Origin: SCUS01 sp966211675
GTDB taxonomy: Bacteria > Myxococcota_A > Polyangia > Polyangiales > Ga0077539
Assembly: GCA_966211675.1 (NCBI GenBank)
Contig: CBIHPK010000010.1
Span: forward strand, 19,300 to 83,299
Reading direction: 5' to 3'
DNA: 64,000 bases
The translations under genes were made by a program, and so were the position numbers. Shown here in pieces: positions 34,501 through 41,086 of the stretch; the stretch's first letter is position 1; each line of letters begins with the position of its first letter. Under the pieces are notes generated by a model. That model saw nothing but the letters and a program-made list of their open reading frames with translations, was not told the origin of the DNA and did not search any database.

Positions 34501-34714
34501 AGAGGAAGTTGGTCGCGGCCTCGACGCGCTCGGCGCCGGGGGTGAGGACCAGGCCGTCACCGCGCCAGAGGTTGCGGGCGTAGGAGTACGAGATGCCGGC
34601 GTCGTCGACGGTGAAATCCCAGGTCCGGCCGACGTTGGCGCCGAAGAAGCAGAGCACGGCGCCCAGCAGCGCGAGCCATGGGAGGGTCGGGGCGAAGGCG
34701 CTCGGGCGGCGCAT
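31535..34714 (-). CDS. Large GT-C-like membrane glycosyltransferase with TPR and sugar-binding-like C-terminus
   Basis: A 1059-residue protein. The first 370 residues are polytopic (about ten helices) with the first-loop motif DFTVDDAGISYSYARNLWRG and ERVEAATNFLWILL, typical of GT-C arabinofuranosyltransferase-like enzymes that use lipid-linked sugars; the DD pair is the likely base. The next part is a soluble domain (LDLPHASVLDPDVGGMSYDS, common in this family). About 640-800 is helical and TPR-like. The last 150 residues match the beta-sandwich of levanase-like domains (ATGTAFNLGPV, GTLRSREFTV, FLIGGGSN, GGWGHIMVDDF). It probably adds a sugar to an envelope glycan. It is convergent with the FGE-like gene with a 10-bp gap. 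Confidence 0.8.
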   Translation of the reverse strand: MRRPSAFAPTLPWLALLGAVLCFFGANVGRTWDFTVDDAGISYSYARNLWRGDGLVLTPGAERVEAATNFLWILLLSPADGLGVSHETLSKVLGLAFAAFALCAIAAFPAIAYQRRPRYYDLVAPLIAATFAHSALWTTSGLENGLFQFLAAASLTALAWEENDPGRFPWSSVTLGLLFATRPDGALYAFAVAMARGFRIVTGKPRRQDLTWAFTLGLMVGSLELFRLAYFAWPFPNSFYTKKRTFDFGKDLTKFDSAGWVYVRQFVRSYDLTRALAVVPALLLALRAPVARVALLLCIAVGLFFPVYSHGDWMEEWRFLTYVLPLLALGFAESVRALARILVVAVPRSLRAPLAIALTPIAAWLVLKETTHHYPARFSNTRHHDTLEFSVVRGRARYYAAAARTLDLPHASVLDPDVGGMSYDSGLEVIDLFGLGDVAIARTHPQDEPGMREAIFDERRPTFVHLHGAWYAAVNLERLEELDEAYLRLPGFIGTEHDDASNYVRRDVLAAPWTEEAHQGPLFSSGPAGHIEGYTLSARGLDPGAALRVEVTFAHPNEVTPGSIVAEPLQGGARVSVPLHPMGDIVPTSALWAGERPWARARLSLPAGRYEIRWRNDQAEATLGTVTVARAEARRELDQLRATMDDLLSHGRLHDARRLVLSLRLRALDETETDARLLVARYARALAERALTLASQSQFTMARELASQALRFGRRDPETMTLVQRAAERMAERSRAAERSGQIEEAFTLARDAVLLDPRRSWMRRRAETLRAQRRHSYDGGRETAAYRNAAWALEHLAESGEDRAEFNEALVMLGSIGHPIDASALVDRTGIEPRSAWARLVTARGYLARGEVDEARRLAATVPCRDAWDPAFAQAFATLAGRPARAGEGDCARVGAAAPWLRGSAPFDTVEGSFEAPRYTGWTATGTAFNLGPVHDLPTGQTFVNGWRGQRYATSFNRAGDAAVGTLRSREFTVSTDAISFLIGGGSNVEEVGVRLMVDGQAVRRTAGSDTEGMHRAFWDVREWRERRAHLEIYDSATGGWGHIMVDDFLLEPVFPHL

Positions 34715-34769
34715 GGGCGGCGGAACCTAAACCGGGAACGGTCCTGCTGTCGCGCAAGACCGACGGGAA

Positions 34770-35771
34770 CTACGAGCCCGCGACGTCGCGGAACATCCGG
34801 GCGAGGGGCATCGAGGTGAGCGCGTCGCAGCGCACCTCGAAGGGCCTGGCCTGGAGGTACGCCGCGAAGATGGGACCGTCGTCGGGCCAGAGCCCCGGGT
34901 CGAGGGCGAGGCTCACGAAGGGGCGCAGCGCCGCGGGGAGCTTGGGGAGCAGCGCGTCGAGCTTGATACGGGCGTTGCGGAGCACCTCGCGCTTGGCCTC
35001 GATGCCGACGGAGCGGTCGGCCATGCGGGTGACCTCGGCGTGGCCCCAGGGACGCTCGCCGGTGATCGCCAGCGAGGCCATCAGCGCGAGGGCGACGAGG
35101 TCTCGGTGGCGGAGGAACATCCGACGGTCGCGAGGGTCGGCGCTCTCCACGAGGGGCGTGGAGACGAGGAAGTTCAGGTGCGTCCAGTCGGGCGTGACGA
35201 GGTCGAGGCCGACAGGGAGCGGATCGATGAAGGTGACGCGGCCGTCCTCGCCGAAGAGGATGTTCTCGGGCTTGAGGTCGCCGTGGGGCCACTGCAGCTC
35301 GTGCAGCTGGTGGAGCTCGTCGGCCAGCCGGGCGACGTCCCTGGGCGACGTGGGATCGAGCACTCGCCCCCGGATGCGGGGCATCACATAGGCCTGGCGG
35401 CCCTCGAAGGAGAGCTGCGCGGAGACGCCGATGAGCGAGGGGTGCTCGACCTCGCGGATGCGGTTGACCTCGCCGAGGAGCACGCGGTTGCAGCGGCCGA
35501 GCTCGGTGGGGGGGACGAAGCGAGGGCCGTGGCCGCTGTCGGTGAGCCTGGGAGCGCGCAGCCGGTGGACGGTCTTCTCGCCGAGGCCGCCGTCGTGCTC
35601 GCCCGAGTGGGGCCAGGCGACCTTGACCGCGACGGGCCTGGACTCGTGGATGGCGGCGAAGACGACGCCGATGCCGCCGCGACCGAGGATCCCTTCGACG
35701 GTGTAGCCGCGCACATCGAGGGCGCTGAGGGCATCGATGTACTCGCTGGAAATGACTCGGAGGGACGTCAC
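34770..35771 (-). CDS. Degenerate Ser/Thr protein kinase
   Basis: About 333 residues from GTG 35771. The glycine loop LGRGGIGVVF, the beta3 lysine (VAVKVAWP) and the catalytic loop HGDLKPENILF are present, so ATP and the catalytic Asp could be in place. However, HRD has become HGD (a non-RD kinase), and the metal-binding DFG is replaced by IDPLPVG, in which only the Asp survives. No transmembrane helix is seen, so it is cytosolic. It may be a weak kinase or a pseudokinase. It follows the Res-S24 gene by 85 bp on the same strand. The longer frame to 35903 would overlap that gene by 47 bp and lacks kinase features. Confidence 0.83.
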   Translation of the reverse strand: MTSLRVISSEYIDALSALDVRGYTVEGILGRGGIGVVFAAIHESRPVAVKVAWPHSGEHDGGLGEKTVHRLRAPRLTDSGHGPRFVPPTELGRCNRVLLGEVNRIREVEHPSLIGVSAQLSFEGRQAYVMPRIRGRVLDPTSPRDVARLADELHQLHELQWPHGDLKPENILFGEDGRVTFIDPLPVGLDLVTPDWTHLNFLVSTPLVESADPRDRRMFLRHRDLVALALMASLAITGERPWGHAEVTRMADRSVGIEAKREVLRNARIKLDALLPKLPAALRPFVSLALDPGLWPDDGPIFAAYLQARPFEVRCDALTSMPLARMFRDVAGS

Positions 35772-35856
35772 GGTTGCCCGCAGTGTAACGGGGCACCCGC
35801 CCGGTTTGGCAACAATCGTGGCGGTGGGGGGGACGGGGGGCGAGGCGGCGCGAGGG

Positions 35857-38800
35857 CTACGCCAGGACGCGGACCAGCTCCGCGACGACAGCCAGGTCAC
35901 CATCGCCCGGGGTCACTGCGATGGGCGGGAACTCCGGGTTGTCGGAGCGCAGCTCGATGCCTGCCGCACCGCCGTCCTCGGAGAGCGACGTCACTCGCAG
36001 ACGCTTGACCGTGTAGCGCCCCCCACCCTCGGGGTCATCTGCCGATCGCCACTGCACCAGCAGCCGCCGACCGTCGAGCGCTCGCAGCGGCGGAGCACCG
36101 GAGTTCCAGCGGCGGAACATCACCCAGGCGCCGTTCGGCACACCCTCTCCATCGGGACGCTGCATCGACGCGCCCTCCATCCGCGCCACGAAGCAGTCGC
36201 GCTCGAAGGGCACGTCCGTCGTCAGGGGGAGCCACCCCACGGTGACCGGCTCCTGCGACTCGCCCCATCCACCCGCCGCCGCGACGAGGTCGTAGATGGG
36301 CAGCGCGCGGGTGAACCGATCCTCCGTGGGCACCGTCTCGGCGGCGAGCAGCGTGAGCGGCGCCGCCTTGTTCGTCGGATAGAGCGGCAGCGACTCGTGG
36401 CGTCGCAGGAGATCCTCCACGCGCGTCACGGACTGCTGGCTCCACCACGTGATGTCCTTCCGCTTGTTGGGCGGGTTCTCCAGCAGGAAGACGTAGTGCC
36501 AGGGGCGGCCGTCGGCCTCGGTGAGCTGCCGGGCGTAGGCGAGTCCGCGCTGCGCCTTGCGCTTGTCCTGGTCGTCGAAGCGTCCCTTCACCTCGATCAG
36601 GACGTTGTGCTCGACCTTGCCGATCTTCGCGCGAACCACGAAGTCGGGGATGTACTTCGCGACGCGGCCGTTCCAGTCGTACTCGATGAAGTAGGCCACC
36701 TTGCGGTGGTTGAAGATCCAGCCCTCGACGTCGGTGCACTGGTCGAGCAGCGCCGCGACCCGCACCTCGTCGGCGCTGTCCATCGGCGCGCAGTTGAACG
36801 CCGACAGCTTCGGCGCCGGGTACACGTTGGTCTTGCGCGCGGAGTAGGGCTCGACCTCCGAGGAGTGCTTCACCGAGATCAGCGCCTGCGTGCTCGGCAG
36901 CCGCTTTTCCATCGCCTCCTTCAGGATCGGCTGGAGCGCATCGATCACGCGCTCGGACACATCGCGGCGCGCGAGGTTCGCCATCGCCAGCCGCGCCGAT
37001 CCCTGCTCCACGGACTTCTCGAAGCTCAGCGGCATCCCCGCGGGCGTGTCGAAGGTGCGTTGCTCCAGGTACTCGCGCACCACCGACTTCACGGCGTTGA
37101 GGTGCTGCCTGGACTTCTGGAGCTTCTTCAACAGCGGCAGCACATAGACCGCCTCCAGCACGTGGTCGAAGTCGCGGTACGTCGGCTTGGAGGGCAGCAC
37201 GAAGCTCAGGCCGAACTCCTTGCCCGCGAGCTGCGCCTCCTGGAGTGTCGTGTTGATCTCCGTCTCGTCGAAGGTGCCGCGCCAGGGGCGGCGCGTCGCC
37301 AGTGCAGGAAGCGCCGACACCACCACGTCGTCGTGCCACTCGCGCACGATCTCCATCTGCCCCTCGTACCTCACCATCCGCACGTCGTGCGCCTCGGCGT
37401 CTTCGGCGCGCGGCTCCACCAGCACGTACTCCGGCGGCGGTGAGGGCTCGTCGGGGTTCGTCTGTTCGACGATGTCCTTGATCTCCTCGATGACCGCCGC
37501 GAAGGACGGGTGCTCGATGACGTAGAGCCTCTCCTGCAACAGCTCGGCGGCGCCGTCCTCGGCGATCTCCGGCGGGTGCACCTTGCGCAAGCCACGCCCG
37601 AGGATCTGTTCCGTCAGGGTGCGCGAGTCGCACGGCCGCAGCGGCACGATCACCGCCACGTTGCGCACGTCCCAGCCCTCCTTGAGCATCATCACACTGA
37701 CCACCACCTCGATGGGGTTGGGCACCATCACCGGGTGGCCGAAGGCGTCGAGCGCACCCGTCGGGTCGGGCACCTTCTCCCGGTCGACGCTGTTCACCGA
37801 CGCGCGGACCTTCTCCCAGTCCTTCTCGTTCGACTGCTCCTTCGAGCCGATGTGCACCTCCAGCACCGTGCTCTCCGGCACCCCATCGGAGCGCACGTGG
37901 CGGAACAGCACCTCCTTCGTCTTCGGGTCCTCGTAGCCGTGCACCGGCTGTCCCGAGAGGTTCTCCCGGCTCGCCTGCCCGTAGCGAAGGTAGTTGGCGA
38001 CCTCCGCCGCCTCGCCCTTGTCCCCGCACACGATGAACAGGATCGGCGTCCGCGCGACGCTCCCCGCGCTCGTGTTGCGCACCTCCACCCAGCGCTGGAT
38101 GCCTGCCGCCAGCAGGTGACGGTACTTCTCCCACGCGTTGGGCGCGCCGTCGTCGATGAGCGGCTGCGACTCGCCACTCCCGACCTTCGTCGCCTTCACG
38201 TTCTCCAGCGCGGGGCGCTTCACGATGTTCTCGTTGCGCGCCTCGGCCAGGTCGTAGCGCATCGCCGCGTGGCGGAAGAGCGACGGGCGCGCCGCCACGG
38301 CCACCGTCTTCGCCTTCCCCGTCGACTTCTTCTTCAGCCCCGCGCGCTCCTCGAAGAGCGTCGCCGAGAGGTCCACCTGGAGGCCCACCTTGCCGTTGGC
38401 CGTGCTGGTCCCGTGCAGGCGGCGGATCGCGCGGATCCACGCCATCGCCTGCTCCTCGCTCTCCTCCAGCTTCGCCCCGACGGCCTTCGCCTTCTCCTCG
38501 AACTGCTGGTGCCCGGTCTCGTCCCAGACGTGGTGGGCCTCGTCGTTGAGCACGAGCAGTCCGCGCGACCGGCGGAAGCGGTCGATCAGCGGCACGTCCA
38601 CCGACTCCAGCTTCGAGGGCTCGCCCTCCTCGAAGAGCAGCGAGATCTGCCGCGGCCCCGATGGGAGCGTCGCCTTGCTCAGCTCCCCCTTGCGAAGGAG
38701 CTGGTGGAAGTTGGTCACCACCAGCGCGCCCTTGTGGGGGTCGAGCACCCGCGGGCACGTGTCCGGGTTGTAGACGTTGAGGTTCCAGTCTCCTTCCATC

Positions 38801-39417
38801 GACGGCGGGACCACCGGGTCGGCCACGAAGACGGAGCGCCCGCCGTCCTCGCCGGGAAGGAAGTCCTGTAGGAGCCGGTCGCGCACGAAGAGGCCCGGCG
38901 CGATCACCAGGATGTGCGGTCCCAGGCCGAGGGGATTGGCGTCCTCGCGCACGGCGTTGAGGTAGGCCCACGCGATGAGCAGGCTCATCACCTTGGTCTT
39001 GCCGGAGCCCGTCGCGAGCTGGGCGCCGAGCTTGGGCCACGGGTCGCGCTGGCTCCACTCGGGCGACGGGCCTACGAGCGACCAGATGTCCTCCGCCCGA
39101 CGGATGCCGCAGACCTCGTGCAGGTAGATGAAGGTCTCGACCGCGCGGCGCTGGTGGGGCCAGTACTTGAAGAGCCGCGACTCGTCGCCGACGCCGACCT
39201 CGTGGGCCCACTGGGGAAACCAGTGGCGGAGGAGCTCGCGCGAGGTGACCGTGAGCGGGCGCTCGTCGGTGAGCTTGGGCTCGTAGACGCCCTCGCGGGG
39301 GTACGCGTGGCTGGCCGGGCCGAGCTGGAAGCCGCGCCAGTCGTCGACGCGGTGGCGGATGCTGCGGATGACGTCGTCGTGGTCGAGGCCGTCGCTGTCG
39401 AAGGGCGTCTTGTTCAT
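35857..39417 (-). CDS. Type III Res-like restriction helicase-nuclease fused to an S24 (LexA/UmuD-like) domain
   Basis: 1186 residues. Helicase motor of superfamily 2: Walker A ATGSGKT (135-141), DEAH (292-295), and motif VI region TLTEQILGRGLRKV. A PD-(D/E)xK nuclease follows, with PD (Asp925), EVK (Glu942, Lys944). From about 1038 to the end is an S24 peptidase domain: LPIYDLVAAAGG with a possible Ala1048-Gly1049 cleavage site, MEGASM with Ser1084, YTVKRL with Lys1138 and SDNPEFPP. In type III restriction the Res subunit translocates or switches on ATP and cuts when two sites are unmethylated; the S24 part resembles LexA/UmuD and phage repressors that self-cleave on RecA filaments. Start ATG 39417 is 64 bp after the PD-ExK gene. 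Confidence 0.9.
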   Translation of the reverse strand: MNKTPFDSDGLDHDDVIRSIRHRVDDWRGFQLGPASHAYPREGVYEPKLTDERPLTVTSRELLRHWFPQWAHEVGVGDESRLFKYWPHQRRAVETFIYLHEVCGIRRAEDIWSLVGPSPEWSQRDPWPKLGAQLATGSGKTKVMSLLIAWAYLNAVREDANPLGLGPHILVIAPGLFVRDRLLQDFLPGEDGGRSVFVADPVVPPSMEGDWNLNVYNPDTCPRVLDPHKGALVVTNFHQLLRKGELSKATLPSGPRQISLLFEEGEPSKLESVDVPLIDRFRRSRGLLVLNDEAHHVWDETGHQQFEEKAKAVGAKLEESEEQAMAWIRAIRRLHGTSTANGKVGLQVDLSATLFEERAGLKKKSTGKAKTVAVAARPSLFRHAAMRYDLAEARNENIVKRPALENVKATKVGSGESQPLIDDGAPNAWEKYRHLLAAGIQRWVEVRNTSAGSVARTPILFIVCGDKGEAAEVANYLRYGQASRENLSGQPVHGYEDPKTKEVLFRHVRSDGVPESTVLEVHIGSKEQSNEKDWEKVRASVNSVDREKVPDPTGALDAFGHPVMVPNPIEVVVSVMMLKEGWDVRNVAVIVPLRPCDSRTLTEQILGRGLRKVHPPEIAEDGAAELLQERLYVIEHPSFAAVIEEIKDIVEQTNPDEPSPPPEYVLVEPRAEDAEAHDVRMVRYEGQMEIVREWHDDVVVSALPALATRRPWRGTFDETEINTTLQEAQLAGKEFGLSFVLPSKPTYRDFDHVLEAVYVLPLLKKLQKSRQHLNAVKSVVREYLEQRTFDTPAGMPLSFEKSVEQGSARLAMANLARRDVSERVIDALQPILKEAMEKRLPSTQALISVKHSSEVEPYSARKTNVYPAPKLSAFNCAPMDSADEVRVAALLDQCTDVEGWIFNHRKVAYFIEYDWNGRVAKYIPDFVVRAKIGKVEHNVLIEVKGRFDDQDKRKAQRGLAYARQLTEADGRPWHYVFLLENPPNKRKDITWWSQQSVTRVEDLLRRHESLPLYPTNKAAPLTLLAAETVPTEDRFTRALPIYDLVAAAGGWGESQEPVTVGWLPLTTDVPFERDCFVARMEGASMQRPDGEGVPNGAWVMFRRWNSGAPPLRALDGRRLLVQWRSADDPEGGGRYTVKRLRVTSLSEDGGAAGIELRSDNPEFPPIAVTPGDGDLAVVAELVRVLA

Positions 39418-39481
39418 GGGGTCGATACCGTCGGTCGGGCGGGCGTAGCGCGCAACGGGAAGTGGGACGGAGAATGTCCGG

Positions 39482-40039
39482 TCATCGAAGCTGGGTGACG
39501 CGCAAACCCGGGAGCTGGCTCGGATCGCGCGCGAGCACGGGGCAACTCAGAACGCGGACGTCGCGGATCTTGAACCATCCTCGCAGGTGTCGTTGCACCG
39601 CCGTGCGGAGACTCGTCGCGGTGAAGGGGTCCAGGGGAGGGTCGTCGTCGATCCAGACCACCACGGTGAGCGTCGGCGTGCTGCGATTGAGCTCTCGAAG
39701 TGTCTCGCGAATCAACGCGCGCAACGGCGGTTGGTCGCTGGGGCGGCCGCAGGTCCAGATCATTCCCGCCAGCGTGTCGCGCGCCTTCCCTGCCATCTCC
39801 TCTGCCCACTCCGGCGACGACAGCTTGTCCTTGTTGGCGGCGTGATAGCCGATGAAGTTCTTCACCTCGATCAGGTAGGCACCGTCGCCCTGACGAACGG
39901 CGATGAAGTCGCAGGCCAGGGTGCCTCTGAGCTCCCCAAAGCCGCCGCTGCCGGCATAGGCGAGGTGCTTGTCCCAGACCACGACGCTCCAGCCATCATC
40001 GAAGGCGAAGCGCAGGTCGCTCTCCTCTAGGGGCGGCAC
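39482..40039 (-). CDS. PD-(D/E)xK nuclease-like protein
   Basis: A 185-residue cytosolic protein from GTG 40039, 3 bp after the ATPase stop, so probably co-translated. The nuclease core is visible as Asp44 (LACDFIAV) followed by Glu58 and Lys60 (YLIEVKNF), the D-x13-ExK spacing of restriction-type nucleases. The mixed beta/alpha pattern after it (LTVVVWIDDDPPLDPF) fits the fold. It is too small to be a full restriction enzyme and may act as a partner of the ATPase or the helicase. No exact family was recognised. The Res-S24 gene begins 64 bp downstream. Confidence 0.75.
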   Translation of the reverse strand: MPPLEESDLRFAFDDGWSVVVWDKHLAYAGSGGFGELRGTLACDFIAVRQGDGAYLIEVKNFIGYHAANKDKLSSPEWAEEMAGKARDTLAGMIWTCGRPSDQPPLRALIRETLRELNRSTPTLTVVVWIDDDPPLDPFTATSLRTAVQRHLRGWFKIRDVRVLSCPVLARDPSQLPGLRVTQLR

Positions 40040-40042
40040 GCG

Positions 40043-41074
40043 TCAGCCTCCCACGTAGGCGCGGCGCTCGTCGTCGTAGAGCTTAAGGAACTCCGCCTCC
40101 ATCGGCGTCTGCGGGAGGTCTGCGAGGGTGGCGCCCGACGCGATCTCGACTGGCGCACCAACCGCCGGGCGAGAGAGCAGAAAGAACTTTACGGACGGCC
40201 GGTCCGCGGAATCAACCTCGGAGATCAGCGAGAGTCGCTTGGCGAGCAGGTAGTCGTGCGTCGCGAGCACGATCTGCACGCCCGCCTTTGCCAGCGCTTC
40301 GAGGATAGGCACCAGCGCCGCCACGAGGCGCGCGTTGAGGTTGGCCTCCGGTTCGTCCCAGATAAGCAATCCACCTGGCGCGATGCTGCCGTTCTGTAGC
40401 AGGCGCACGAGGCTGGCGATCTTGCGAAGCCCCTCGGCGACAAGATGGGCTTCGAGGCTCGCGCGACTACCCTGGAACTTCACCTGAAACCGCTCGCCGG
40501 CCAGGGCAACCTTGCCTCCGAGAAGCTGACCAACGAGCCTGGCAAGGGGCTCCGCCTCATCGGCGCGTGGGCCTCTGAGGACCGACGCGCTCAAAGCGAC
40601 GCAGGCGTCATAGTAGGTCTCGTCAATCGAAAGTTCGCGCTCCTCATAAGCGGCGACGAAACCTTCAAAGAGCGAGAGCACTTCACGGGACGGAAGGAAG
40701 AGAGCAGTGGTCGACGAATCCCACGTGCCACGGGACTTGCAACCACCCGTGCGCTGCTGCACGTAACGCACACGGCCCTCGTCGGCGACGATACTCATGA
40801 TGCCTTCCTTTGCGTCTGAATCCCGCCGCATAAGCCGCCGCAAGTAGCCGCCACGGGGCAGGAACACCCCCGCCAGCTTGGGACGGAGGACAGACTCGCC
40901 GCTCCTGTCGCGTTTCGACTTCTGATAGGCCTTCACGCCCGAATACAGCCACTTCAGCGCGTGCGTCTTCCCCGTCGAGTTCGTCCCCAGCACGACGTTG
41001 ATCCCCGGCACGAACTCGAACGTCGCCTTCTCGAAGACCGTCAGGTTCTCCAGCGTCATCGTTTTGATCGCCAC
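40043..41074 (-). CDS. ABC/AAA15-like (RecF-type) ATPase
   Basis: A 343-residue ATPase from GTG 41074. Walker A GTNSTGKT (30-37), a weak ABC-like signature region before the Walker B (LVAEGLRKIA), Walker B LLIWDEPEANLN (Asp240, Glu241) and H-loop LATHDY (His273) are all present, so it should hydrolyse ATP as a dimer. Between them lies a helical insertion (about 60-200). Such standalone AAA15/OLD-type ATPases are common in anti-phage systems such as Gabija, PARIS and RloC, where they sense DNA ends or phage proteins. Here it sits between the methyltransferase (12-bp gap) and the PD-ExK gene (3-bp gap). No TOPRIM domain is fused. Confidence 0.87.
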   Translation of the reverse strand: MAIKTMTLENLTVFEKATFEFVPGINVVLGTNSTGKTHALKWLYSGVKAYQKSKRDRSGESVLRPKLAGVFLPRGGYLRRLMRRDSDAKEGIMSIVADEGRVRYVQQRTGGCKSRGTWDSSTTALFLPSREVLSLFEGFVAAYEERELSIDETYYDACVALSASVLRGPRADEAEPLARLVGQLLGGKVALAGERFQVKFQGSRASLEAHLVAEGLRKIASLVRLLQNGSIAPGGLLIWDEPEANLNARLVAALVPILEALAKAGVQIVLATHDYLLAKRLSLISEVDSADRPSVKFFLLSRPAVGAPVEIASGATLADLPQTPMEAEFLKLYDDERRAYVGG

Positions 41075-41086
41075 TGTGCTGCTCCT

